Source: Rhodothalassiaceae bacterium (GTDB taxonomy: Bacteria > Pseudomonadota > Alphaproteobacteria > Sphingomonadales > Rhodothalassiaceae). From it: DNA of 64,000 nucleotides. Where the stretch lies: assembly GCA_026004935.1 (NCBI GenBank), contig BPKC01000001.1, positions 2,055,281 through 2,119,280 of the forward strand. Direction: 5' to 3'. Each line of letters starts with the position of its first letter. The stretch's first letter is position 1. Shown here piece after piece: positions 37,895 to 46,467 of the stretch. A model generated the notes under the pieces. That model had not been told where the DNA came from and ran no database searches. It was given only the letters and a program-made list of their open reading frames with translations. A program made the position numbers and the translations under genes.

Positions 37895-38971
37895 ATGGCC
37901 GGGATCACGCGCGACAATCCGATGGGCACGGACGGTTTCGCCTTCGTGGAGTTTGCAAGCCCGCGCCCCGAAGAGCTGCGCGCGCTCTTCGAGCGCATGG
38001 GGTTCGCCCGCATCGGCCGGCACAAGACCCGCGACATCACGCTTCATGCCCAGGGCGACATCCGCTTTCTGGTCCACGGCGACGAGACGGGTTTCGCCGC
38101 CGATTTCGCCCGCGCCCACGGGCCGAGCGCCTGCGGCATGGGCTTTCGCGTCGCCGATGCGGACAAGGCCCATGCCCGCGCGCTCTCGCTCGGGGCGGAG
38201 GTCGACGAGGCGGACGACCGCAGCATCGACCGCCCGGTGATCCGGGGCATCGGCGGCTCGCGACTCTATCTCGTGGACGGCGACACGCCGGACCTTGCCG
38301 CCTGGCGGGCGGAATACGAGATCGAGGAAGACTGGCGGCAGCGCAAGAGCGATGCGGGTGCGGGGCTCAAGGTCATCGATCATCTCACCCACAATGTCCG
38401 CTACGGCAACATGGACAGGTGGCATGATTTCTATCACCGCCTCTTCAACTTCCGCGAGATCCGCTATTTCGACATCGAGGGGCGCTACACCGGCCTCGTC
38501 AGCCGCGCGCTGGCAAGCCCCTGCGGGCGGATCATGATCCCGATCAACGAGTCCGACGACCCGAAGAGCCAGATCAACGAATACATCGAGGAGTACAATG
38601 GCGAGGGCATCCAGCACATCGCGCTGCTGACGGACGACATCTATGCGTCCGTCGATCGCCTGCGCGCCATCGGCCTCGCATTCCAGTTCACGCCCGACAC
38701 CTATTACGAGAAGGTCGACGAGCGGGTGCCCGGCCACGAGGAATCGGTGGAGGAGCTGCGCCGGCGCCGGATCCTGATCGACGGCAGCCGGGAGGACGGC
38801 TTCCTGCTGCAGATCTTCACGAAAAGCGTCATCGGCCCGATCTTCTTCGAGATCATCCAGCGCAAGGGCAACAGGGGCTTCGGCGAAGGCAACTTCAAGG
38901 CGCTGTTCGAATCCATCGAGGAGGATCAGATCCGGCGCGGCTATCTGAAGCCCGAGGAGGTCGGGGCCTGA
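37895..38971 (+). CDS. hppD: 4-hydroxyphenylpyruvate dioxygenase
   Basis: A 358-residue Fe(II) dioxygenase that turns 4-hydroxyphenylpyruvate into homogentisate in tyrosine breakdown. The two-domain vicinal-oxygen-chelate layout is clear, with metal ligands His in IDHLTHNV and His in GIQHIALLTDDI, and Glu in IFFEIIQRKG. The C-terminal gating helix region (GFGEGNFKALFESIEEDQ) is present. ATG 37895 (MAGITRDN) has GGACGGGAGAG upstream and gives the usual length; the frame is open further upstream through the promoter and is not used. First gene of the hppD-hmgA-fahA operon. Confidence 0.94.
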   Translation: MAGITRDNPMGTDGFAFVEFASPRPEELRALFERMGFARIGRHKTRDITLHAQGDIRFLVHGDETGFAADFARAHGPSACGMGFRVADADKAHARALSLGAEVDEADDRSIDRPVIRGIGGSRLYLVDGDTPDLAAWRAEYEIEEDWRQRKSDAGAGLKVIDHLTHNVRYGNMDRWHDFYHRLFNFREIRYFDIEGRYTGLVSRALASPCGRIMIPINESDDPKSQINEYIEEYNGEGIQHIALLTDDIYASVDRLRAIGLAFQFTPDTYYEKVDERVPGHEESVEELRRRRILIDGSREDGFLLQIFTKSVIGPIFFEIIQRKGNRGFGEGNFKALFESIEEDQIRRGYLKPEEVGA

Positions 38972-39017
38972 ACCGGCCCTGCCGTCGCGGGCGGGGCAAG
39001 CCATGAGGAGGCGAGCG

Positions 39018-40169
39018 ATGCGCAAGTGGCTGAGCTTTCCACGAACCGAGGGCCGGGCGTCCCGCCAGGCTCACTGCGATCTGCCGGAGGGAACCTTCGA
39101 GCGCGAGATGGGCCGCGAGGGCTTCTTCGGCCCGGCCACCCACATCTACCACGCCCATCCGCCGACCGACTGGGTCGATTTCGAGGGCCCCCTGAAGCCC
39201 CACGCCTTCGACTTCAACAGGCTCGAAGGCGACATGGGCTCGCCTTTCGCCGCGCCCGACCTGCTGGTGAACGCCCATTTGCGCATCCGCTTCTGGGTGA
39301 CGGCGGCAAAGATGGACCATCTGGTGCGCAACGGCGACGGCGACGAGCTGCTGTTCGTGCACGAGGGCGAGGGCGATCTCTTCTGCGACTTCGGGCACAT
39401 GGGCTATCGCGAGGGCGACTACATCGTCCTGCCGCGGGGCACGATGTGGCGGATCGAGCCGGCCGCACCCACCCGCATGCTGCTGGTGGAGGCCACCAAT
39501 TCCGCCTATCAGCTGCCGGAGAAGGGGATCGTCGGGCCGCATGCGATCTTCGACCCGGCCTGCCTCGAGGTGCCGCATCTCGACGAGGCCTTCCGCGCCC
39601 AGCAGGCCGAAGGCGGGCGCTGGCGGGTGGTGGTGAAGAAGCGCGGGGCGCTGTCGACCATCACCTATCCCTTCAATCCGCTCGATGCGGTGGGCTGGAA
39701 GGGGGATCTCGCGCCGGTGAAGATCAACTGGCGGGACATCCGCCCGCTGATGAGCCACCGCTACCACCTGCCGCCCTCGGCCCACACCACCTTCGTCGCC
39801 AACCGCTTCGTCGTCTGCACCTTCGTGCCGCGGCCGATCGAATCGGATCCCGGTGCGCTGAAGGTGCCGTTCTACCACTCCAACGACGATTACGACGAGT
39901 TCATCTTCTATCACCGCGGCCAGTTCTTCAGCCGCGACAACATCAGGCCCGGCATGACGACGCTGCATCCCTGCGGCTTCCCCCACGGGCCCCATCCCAA
40001 GGCCTTCGAGGCGGGCCTGAAACACGCCCGCAAGGAGACCGACGAGGTGGCGGTGATGATCGACACCCGCGATGCCCTCGAGATCACGGAAGCCGCGGAA
40101 AGCATCGAATGGACGGACTACTGGTTGTCCTGGGGCGGGCGGAGCCGCTATCAGCAGGCGGCGGAATGA
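39018..40169 (+). CDS. hmgA: Homogentisate 1,2-dioxygenase
   Basis: A 383-residue cupin-type Fe(II) dioxygenase that opens the homogentisate ring to maleylacetoacetate. Supporting features are LLFVHEGEGDLFCDFG and IVLPRGTMWRI in the N-terminal cupin half, and the metal-site regions FYHSNDDYDEFIFYH and TTLHPCGFPHGPHP in the C-terminal half. It belongs to the shorter bacterial form. ATG 39018 lies six bases after a perfect AGGAGG. The gene follows hppD by 46 bp. Confidence 0.93.
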   Translation: MRKWLSFPRTEGRASRQAHCDLPEGTFEREMGREGFFGPATHIYHAHPPTDWVDFEGPLKPHAFDFNRLEGDMGSPFAAPDLLVNAHLRIRFWVTAAKMDHLVRNGDGDELLFVHEGEGDLFCDFGHMGYREGDYIVLPRGTMWRIEPAAPTRMLLVEATNSAYQLPEKGIVGPHAIFDPACLEVPHLDEAFRAQQAEGGRWRVVVKKRGALSTITYPFNPLDAVGWKGDLAPVKINWRDIRPLMSHRYHLPPSAHTTFVANRFVVCTFVPRPIESDPGALKVPFYHSNDDYDEFIFYHRGQFFSRDNIRPGMTTLHPCGFPHGPHPKAFEAGLKHARKETDEVAVMIDTRDALEITEAAESIEWTDYWLSWGGRSRYQQAAE

Positions 40170-40202
40170 CGGCGGCAAAGGCACGCCAGGGAAGGGAGAA
40201 GC

Positions 40203-41219
40203 ATGAAGCTCGCGAGCTTGAAGCGGGGACGCGACGGGGAGCTCGTGGTGGTCAGCCGCGATCTCACCCGCATGGCCCGCGCGCGCGACATCGCCCGGAC
40301 GCTCCAGGCGGCGCTTGATGACTGGGAGCGGATTGCGCCCCGGCTCGCCGAGCTGTCGGATGCGCTGAACGCGGGCGAGATCGAGGGCGAGGCCTTCGAC
40401 GAGCGGGCCTGCGCCTCGCCGCTGCCGCGCGCCTACCAGTGGGCGGACGGTTCGGCCTACGTCAACCATGTGGAGCTGGTGCGCAAGGCCCGCGGCGCCG
40501 AGATGCCGCCGAGCTTCTGGGAGGATCCGCTGATGTATCAGGGCGGATCCGACTCCTTCCTCGGCCCGCGCGACGACATTCCGGTGGAGGACATCTCCTG
40601 GGGCGTCGACTTCGAGGCGGAGATCGCGGTGATCACGGACGACGTGCCGATGGGCGTGTCCGTGGAGGAGGCGGGGCGCCACATCAGGCTGCTGATGCTG
40701 GTCAACGACGTCTCCCTGCGCAATCTGATCCCGGCGGAGCTGGCGAAGGGCTTCGGCTTCTTCCAGTCGAAGCCGTCGTCGGCCTTCTCAGCCGTGGCGC
40801 TCACCCCCGACGAGCTGGGCGAGGCCTGGGACGGCGGCAAGGTCCATCTGCCGCTCAGATCCTGGCTCAACGGCCAGCTCTTCGGCTGCCCGGATGCGGG
40901 AACCGACATGACCTTCTCCTTCCCGCGGCTCATCGCCCATGCGGCGCGCACACGGCCCCTGGGGGCCGGCAGCATCATCGGCTCGGGCACCGTCTCCAAC
41001 CGCGATGCGGACGGCGGACCGGGCCGGCCGATCGCCGAAGGCGGCGTCGGCTACAGCTGCATCGCCGAGCAGCGCATGGTCGAGAAGATTCTGACCGGCG
41101 AGATGAAGACGCCCTTCATGGGCTATGGCGATACCGTGCGCATCGAGATGCTGGATGACGCGGGTAACAGCCTCTTCGGCGCCATCGAGCAGACCGTCGT
41201 GCCCTACGCGCGCCCGTGA
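40203..41219 (+). CDS. fahA: Fumarylacetoacetate hydrolase family protein
   Basis: A 338-residue FAH-fold hydrolase, by context the enzyme that splits fumarylacetoacetate to fumarate and acetoacetate. The metal-binding acidic strand is WGVDFEAEIAVITDDV, followed by LLMLVNDVSLRNL and FGFFQSKPSSAFS; IGSGTVSN and the GGVGYSCIAE segment follow. It is the third gene of the homogentisate operon, 33 bp after hmgA. No maleylacetoacetate isomerase gene follows, so the isomerisation step must be encoded elsewhere or bypassed. Confidence 0.9.
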   Translation: MKLASLKRGRDGELVVVSRDLTRMARARDIARTLQAALDDWERIAPRLAELSDALNAGEIEGEAFDERACASPLPRAYQWADGSAYVNHVELVRKARGAEMPPSFWEDPLMYQGGSDSFLGPRDDIPVEDISWGVDFEAEIAVITDDVPMGVSVEEAGRHIRLLMLVNDVSLRNLIPAELAKGFGFFQSKPSSAFSAVALTPDELGEAWDGGKVHLPLRSWLNGQLFGCPDAGTDMTFSFPRLIAHAARTRPLGAGSIIGSGTVSNRDADGGPGRPIAEGGVGYSCIAEQRMVEKILTGEMKTPFMGYGDTVRIEMLDDAGNSLFGAIEQTVVPYARP

Positions 41220-41340
41220 GCCCGGATGCGCGGCCGGGAGCGGGCCGCCGTCCCCCTTGCCATCGGGGGAAGGAATGCGCACATTCCGCCTGCGAGGGCG
41301 GCGCGTGCGCCCGCGGCGGATCGGCAGGCGGGAGTGTGCC

Positions 41341-41808
41341 ATGGCGGATGAGCGGCTGCGGCTCAAGGCGCTGAGCGCGGAGGATCTGGCCGTCATCTCG
41401 GCCATGGTCCAGGACGCGGTGCTGAAGGTCGCCGACATGGGCTACGACGCGCGCCGCCACTGCTTCGCTCTCGTCATGAACCGCTTCCGCTGGGAAAAGC
41501 TCGCGCCGCGGGGCGCGGCGGGCGCAGCGGATGCCGGCGCCGAGCTCGAGCGCGTGCGCACCGGGCTGCATTTCGAAGGCGTGCTGGCCGCCCGCTGCCG
41601 CGGCGTGCCGCGCGAGGACGGCGACGCGGTTCTCGAGCTGCTCGCCATCTCCTGGGAGCCGGCGGAAGACGGCGTCGGCGGCCGGATCCGCCTCGAATTC
41701 GCGGGCGGCGCGAGCGTCCAGCTCGACGCGGAATGCCTGGAGGCCTATCTCTGCGATCTCACCGCGCCCTGGCCCGCCCGGCGCATGCCCGTCCACGAGA
41801 TCGAATAG
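41341..41808 (+). CDS. DUF2948 family protein
   Basis: A 155-residue soluble protein of the alphaproteobacterial DUF2948 family. Family features are RLKALSAEDLAVISAMVQDAV at the start, the CFALVMNRFRWE strand and the C-terminal LDAECLEAYLCDL. In many alphaproteobacteria this gene precedes hisD, which is not the case here. Function is unknown. ATG 41341 has GGCGGGAG upstream. Confidence 0.82.
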   Translation: MADERLRLKALSAEDLAVISAMVQDAVLKVADMGYDARRHCFALVMNRFRWEKLAPRGAAGAADAGAELERVRTGLHFEGVLAARCRGVPREDGDAVLELLAISWEPAEDGVGGRIRLEFAGGASVQLDAECLEAYLCDLTAPWPARRMPVHEIE

Positions 41809-41935
41809 CCGCCCTTCCGGGCGCATCCTCCCGCGCCGGAGACCCCTTCCCCCGCCTCAGCCGGCCTCACCGCCGGATGACGCGGAACGGAAGAGGACAG
41901 ACCGGTCAAGCCCGCGGGTGACGTGTCCGCAATTG

Positions 41936-42688
41936 CGTCGTTCGCCGGCTTGACCGGCGAACCCATCATACGGTGACGTCCGCACGGACGCCGGAGGTCG
42001 GCCCGGCTGCCGGTTGGATCCGCCGATCAAGTCGGCGGATGACGAGGTGAGGAACTGGACCCGTCGGTCAAGCCGGCGGGTGACGCGGATATAGTGCCGG
42101 CCGGTCACGCTCCTTTTTCTCGTCATTCGCCGCGAAAGCGGCGAATCCAGCCGCCATGCGCGACGATCCCGCCACTTTTGAGTGTCCCCGCCGTCCGCTG
42201 GATCCGCCGATCAAGTCGGCGGATGACGAGAAGAAGCTGAATCCCCTGTGTCGAGCCGGCGGGTGACGATTCGGGTGCGCAGTTCGTCACCCCCGCTCCC
42301 GGGTCACGGACGGGCATACGCCCTCCCCCCCCCCCTCCCCCCCGCGTCGTTCGCCGGCTTGACCGGCGAACCCATCATACGGTGACGTCCGCACGGACGC
42401 CGGAGGTCGGCCCTGCCGCCCGTTGGATCCGCCGATCAAGTCGGCGGATGACGAGGTGAGGAACTGGACCCGCCGGTCAAGCCGGGGGTGACGATTGGGG
42501 GGACGCAACGGCGGGTGACGCGGAGATGGTGCCGGCGGGTGACGCGGAGATGGTGCCGGCGGGCGACGCGCTATTCCTTCGTCATTCGCCGCGAAAGCGG
42601 CGAATCCAGCCGTCGGGCGTCACAGTCGCAGCCGCCCGGAATTGGCCCTGCCGCCGGTTGGATCCGCCGGTCAAGCCGGCGGGTGATG
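41936..42688. repeat. Repeat cluster 3: four REPIN-like elements
   Basis: About ten hairpins between the DUF2948 gene and the small membrane-protein gene. Complete elements are 41936-42044 (C-D), 42121-42228 (B-D), 42345-42453 (C-D) and 42580-42688 (B-A). Class D stems (TCCGCCGA / TCGGCGGA) are common here. Single class A hairpins lie at 42056-42085 and 42465-42493. The segments 41936-42085 and 42345-42493 are near-duplicates. A poly-C tract (42321-42343) sits before the third element. Confidence 0.88.
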
Positions 42689-42779
42689 AAGAGAGAGTGG
42701 CGCGGGGCGTCACGGCAGAAGCGCCGGCGGATGGCGATGGGGCGCGGGCGCCCGCGGCTGGCCGCTTTCCATTCCCGTG

Positions 42780-42807
42780 ACCGATTACCGATGACCGATC
42801 ACCGATC
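42780..42807. repeat. Four tandem ACCGATN heptamers
   Basis: ACCGATT, ACCGATG, ACCGATC, ACCGATC in direct succession, then a decayed copy ACTGAAC. This is the cleanest copy of the heptamer array found beside the hairpin clusters. It lies between cluster 3 and the next gene. Confidence 0.75.
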
Positions 42808-42927
42808 ACTGAACCGTCGTTGGCCGGCTTGACCGCGGCGGGCGGGGGGTGCTGGATGCGGCGGGAGACGGCGCGAAGGCGGCGGGTGCCATGCCCGCGC
42901 CCGTCCCGTGGGTCAAGGGAGCGCGCG

Positions 42928-43344
42928 ATGATGCGGAGACGGCGCGAACGACGGGAGATCGCCCCCCATCTTGCCCCGGATCCGCGCCGCGCGCGCCGCC
43001 GCCGGCTGGCCGACGAGATGCGCGCCTCGCGCGGCTTCCTCGCCCGGCTGCTGCCGCCGGGTCGGCGCTCCCTGCGGCTGTGGGTCGGACTTGCCGCGGT
43101 CCTCGCCCTCCTTTTCGCCTACCGCTACTACGTGCGCTATGCGGGCGGCGGCTCGTCGGAAGGCGCCCTCGTGCTGCTCGGCATGCTGCTCGCCTTCCTG
43201 GGGCTCATCGCCATGGCGCTCGTCGTCGGGATCATCATCGCGCGGCTGGCGGCCCGGCGGCGGGCGCGGTTCACGGATGCGCTGATCGCCGATCTTGAGA
43301 AGGAGGCCGGGCGCGAGCGGCGGGAGGACCGGGGCGGCGAATGA
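42928..43344 (+). CDS. Small membrane protein, function unknown
   Basis: A 138-residue protein with a very basic N-terminus (Arg-rich for about 40 residues), two predicted membrane helices (about 47-67, around LRLWVGLAAVLALLFAYRYY, and about 77-103, LVLLGMLLAFLGLIAMALVVGII) and a charged C-terminal tail. ATG 42928 is preceded by AAGGGAG. I do not recognise a family. It converges with the HlyD-like gene. Confidence 0.65.
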   Translation: MMRRRRERREIAPHLAPDPRRARRRRLADEMRASRGFLARLLPPGRRSLRLWVGLAAVLALLFAYRYYVRYAGGGSSEGALVLLGMLLAFLGLIAMALVVGIIIARLAARRRARFTDALIADLEKEAGRERREDRGGE

Positions 43345-43375
43345 GCTTGACGCGGGCGAGGGCCGGCGGGCGGGC

Positions 43376-44617
43376 CTACACCCGCCCCTTCAGCGCCCGC
43401 AACGGGTCGAGCAGCAGGCCGAGCAGGGACCGCCGCTCGAGGATGATGTCGGCGCTCAGCGTCATGCCCGGCTGCAGCGGCCAGCGGCGGCCGTAGGCCT
43501 CCACATGATCGCGCGCGAGCCGCACCCGCGCGCGATAGACCGGCTCGGAGACGGCGACGGGTGACGCGATCTCGTCCGGGCGCAGGATCGTGCGGCTGAC
43601 GGCGACGATCTCGCCGTCCCCGAGGCCGAAGCGGCGGTAGTCGAAGGCGTCGAAGGCCAGCCGCACCTTCTGGCCCGCCTCCACGAAGCCGGCCGCGCGC
43701 GCCGGAATCAAAAGCTCGGCCTCCAGCCCGCCGCCCGCGGGCAGAATGGTGATGAGCGGCAGGTTGCCGACCTGCTGGCCCGGGCTCGCCTGGATCGCGC
43801 TCACGCGCCCGTCGACGGGGGCGACGAGCGTCAGGCGCCGGCGCCCCTCCAGTTCCCAGAGCTGCCGCTCGAGCGCGGCGATGCGGCCGGTGAGCGCCGC
43901 GCGCTCCTCGTCCTCGTCCACCGGCAGGCGCGCCCGCTCGGCCGCGATCTGCGCGAGCCTCGCCTCGATCTGGCTCAGGCGCTGTTCCAGCCCCGCGAGC
44001 TGCTGGCGCTGCGAAAGCCAGCGCTCCTCGCGCGCCTTGAGCTCCGGCTGCGCCACGACGCCGCGCGCGGCAAGCCCCTTGACCGCCTCCCAGTTCTCGC
44101 GCGCCACGCGCACGAGCTCGCGCTGAAGCGCAAGCTGCCGCGCGAGTGCCGCGCGTTCCTGCCGCAGGCCCTCTTCCTCCCGGTCCAGGGCATCCGCGCG
44201 CATCGCGTATTTGGCGTCCAGGCCGTCCAGCAGCCGGCGCTGGCCTGCGATTTCGGCCTTGAGGTTGTCGGCGAGCCGCGTCTCCACCGGCCCGCCGGCG
44301 ACCACGGTCTCCGAGACGATGGAGATGAGCGGCTGGCCGGCCGCCACCGTCTCGCCCTCGGCGACATGAATCGCTTCCACCCGTCCGACCCGCGGGCTGC
44401 GCAGCGTGACCAGGCCCCTGTCCGGCCGCAGGAAGCCGCGCACGGTCTCCTTGCGGGCGTAGTCCGCCAGCGCGAGGAAGGTGACGGCAAGCGCCACGAT
44501 GCCCGTGATCCAGAGCACGAGAAGGCGCAGACCGAGGGGCACCGCCAGCGTCACCTCTCCGGTCAGACGCTGCCGCTGATGTTCGAGCGCCTCGCGCCGG
44601 AACAGCGTGTCGGTCAC
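43376..44617 (-). CDS. HlyD/CvaA-type periplasmic adaptor
   Basis: A 413-residue membrane-fusion protein. The N-terminus LFRREALEHQRQRLTGEV resembles the adaptor of peptidase-type (colicin V/bacteriocin) ABC exporters. One membrane helix lies at about 31-51, a biotinyl-lipoyl domain is split around a long coiled-coil hairpin (about 105-255), and ITILPAGGGLEAELLIPARAAGF begins the beta-barrel part. Such adaptors work with an ABC transporter and an outer-membrane channel, but neither gene is in the window. The start is uncertain: GTG 44617 is the best fit, without a strong ribosome site. It is flanked by a repeat cluster. Confidence 0.82.
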   Translation of the reverse strand: MTDTLFRREALEHQRQRLTGEVTLAVPLGLRLLVLWITGIVALAVTFLALADYARKETVRGFLRPDRGLVTLRSPRVGRVEAIHVAEGETVAAGQPLISIVSETVVAGGPVETRLADNLKAEIAGQRRLLDGLDAKYAMRADALDREEEGLRQERAALARQLALQRELVRVARENWEAVKGLAARGVVAQPELKAREERWLSQRQQLAGLEQRLSQIEARLAQIAAERARLPVDEDEERAALTGRIAALERQLWELEGRRRLTLVAPVDGRVSAIQASPGQQVGNLPLITILPAGGGLEAELLIPARAAGFVEAGQKVRLAFDAFDYRRFGLGDGEIVAVSRTILRPDEIASPVAVSEPVYRARVRLARDHVEAYGRRWPLQPGMTLSADIILERRSLLGLLLDPLRALKGRV

Positions 44618-44855
44618 GACCCCCGGCCCCCCTCGCCTGTAGATGTGCCTTCGCGCGCGGCAGCGGCTGCGCCGCCTTCCGCCGCACGGGATGCCGGTTC
44701 TACCGCGCGCGCTGCGTGCAGGCAAGCCGTCCGGTGCGCGCGGCTCGACGGAGCCTCCGGGCCAGCCGGCGGGTGACGAGGGGGACATGGACCTGTCGGT
44801 CAGGTCGGCGTCCAACGCCGGGAAATATGCGCCGGCGGTGACGCCCTCCCAATCG

Positions 44856-45244
44856 CGTCGTTCGCCGGCTTGACCGGCGAACCCACGAGGCGTGCGCGAC
44901 GATCCCGGCGCTTGGGGTTGTCTCCGCGCTCCACTGGACCCGCCGTGTCGAGCCGGCGGGTGACGCTCTCCTTCCTCGTCATTCGCCGCGAAAGCGGCGA
45001 ATCCAGCCGACGGTGAAGGCGATCCGGGTGCTGGTGGGCGGCCCGGCTGCCTGCTGGACCCGCCGGTCAAGCCGGCGGGTGACGCTCTCCTTCCTCGTCA
45101 TTCGCCGCGAAAGCGGCGAATCCAGCCGACGGTGAAGGCGATCCGGGTGCTGGTGGGCGGCCCGGCTGCCAGTTGGATCCGCCGATCAAGTCGGCGGATG
45201 ACGAGGTGAGGGACCGGACCCGCCGGTCAAGCCGGCGGGTGGCG
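44856..45244. repeat. Repeat cluster 4: three REPIN-like elements
   Basis: Seven hairpins upstream of the HlyD-like gene. Complete elements are 44856-44965 (C-A), 44977-45084 (B-A) and 45096-45203 (B-D); a single class A hairpin follows at 45215-45244. The last two elements are a tandem pair with a 119-bp period and almost identical spacers. The rest of the 44.6-45.4 kb gap shows nothing else. Confidence 0.88.
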
Positions 45245-45417
45245 AGAGGAAAAGCCGAACCGCCCGGTCGCGTCGGCGCATGACGACGGGCGGCCATCAT
45301 CCTCCCTGGACCGGAATCCTCGCCGGCCGCCTTCAGACGCCCGCGCGCGACGCGCAGGGCGGAACGCAGCCACGGGCTCGGCCCGCGTCCGCCAGACGCC
45401 CGTGCGCGGGTGCGGTG

Positions 45418-45594
45418 TCAGTGGCTCGTGCGGTGTCGAAGCGATTCGAGTTCTTCCTTCAGACGCAGCTTCTGTTTCTTCAGTTCGGCAAGGCGGATCT
45501 GGTCCGGCAGCGGGCGCGCGAGCTCCTGGGCGATGATGCGTTCGAGTTCCGCGTGCTTTTCGGCGAGAGCCGAGACATGCGCCTTGATCGTCAT
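45418..45594 (-). CDS. DUF465 family small protein
   Basis: A 58-residue helical protein with heptad-like charge pattern: KHAELERIIAQELARPLPD, then LAELKKQKLRLKEELESL. This matches the DUF465/YdcH family of small coiled-coil proteins common in proteobacteria; function unknown. ATG 45594 has GAGGAGA upstream. Divergent from the ubiX-like gene. Confidence 0.82.
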   Translation of the reverse strand: MTIKAHVSALAEKHAELERIIAQELARPLPDQIRLAELKKQKLRLKEELESLRHRTSH

Positions 45595-45745
45595 GCCGGT
45601 CTCCTCAAGCTGGTGAAGGGTTGACGTCGGAGCCCCGATTAAACCACAAAACGCCGCTTCTGTCAGCCGGAATGCTTGCTGCGGCGCAGCGAAGACGCGG
45701 GCGCCGCACAAGCGAGGCCGGACGCGAAGTGGAAGGGCCGGGTTC

Positions 45746-46324
45746 GTGCGCGATGGGCGCGGCAGACGTCTGGTGGTCGCCATCACGGGCGCGTCGGGGG
45801 TCGACATCGCCCACGAGCTCCTGCGCCAGGCCCGCGACGCCCAGGTGATGACCCATCTCGTGATCTCCGCGGCCGGCATGCGCACGATCCGCGAGGAAAG
45901 CCGCCATCACCCGGATTCCTTCCGGGCGCTCGCGAGCGCCGTCCATTCCAACCGCGACATCGGCGCGGCCATCGCCAGCGGCAGTTACGAGACCGACGGC
46001 ATGGTGGTCGTGCCCTGCTCCATGAAGACGCTGGCCGAGATCGCCCACGGGATGGCGGGCTCGCTGATCGCCCGGGCGGCGGACGTCACCCTGAAGGAGC
46101 GCCGGCGGCTCGTGCTCGCCGTGCGCGAAAGCCCGCTCCATCTCGGGCATCTGCGCAACATGCGGCTCGTGACCGAGATGGGCGCGATCGTGGCCCCGCC
46201 GGTGCCGGCCTTCTACCAGCGGCCGGCGGACCTGGACGACCTGATCGCCCAGACGGCGGCCCGCCTGCTGCAGCTTGCCGGCATGCCGTCGCCGGCGCTC
46301 CGCCCCTGGAACGGGCATCGCTGA
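45746..46324 (+). CDS. ubiX: UbiX-family flavin prenyltransferase
   Basis: A 192-residue protein of the UbiX/Pad1 family, which makes prenylated FMN for UbiD-type decarboxylases, e.g. in ubiquinone synthesis. Clear motifs are MTHLVISAAGMRTI, MVVVPCSMKTLAEIA, ADVTLKERRRLVLAVRESPLHLGHLRNM and GAIVAPPVPAFY. The first loop reads ITGASGVDIAHELL, lacking the usual Tyr-Gly after GASGxx, so this is a divergent member. GTG 45746 is behind GAAGGG. No ubiD partner is near. Confidence 0.85.
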   Translation: MRDGRGRRLVVAITGASGVDIAHELLRQARDAQVMTHLVISAAGMRTIREESRHHPDSFRALASAVHSNRDIGAAIASGSYETDGMVVVPCSMKTLAEIAHGMAGSLIARAADVTLKERRRLVLAVRESPLHLGHLRNMRLVTEMGAIVAPPVPAFYQRPADLDDLIAQTAARLLQLAGMPSPALRPWNGHR

Positions 46325-46467
46325 GCGGACGCCGCCTTCTTCCTGCGAACGGTACCCCCGTCCGCCCGCCCCGGTGACGACGCCTTCCGCCGGCCCTGGA
46401 CCCGCCGGTCATCGGTGATCAGTCATCAGTCTTCAGACACGCAAGACGAGCCGGCGCGCACCCCCCG

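Noticed and set aside
43376..45417. Bacteriocin precursor gene near the CvaA-type adaptor
   Set aside because: No small frame with a double-glycine leader was found; the only small gene nearby is a DUF465 coiled-coil protein.
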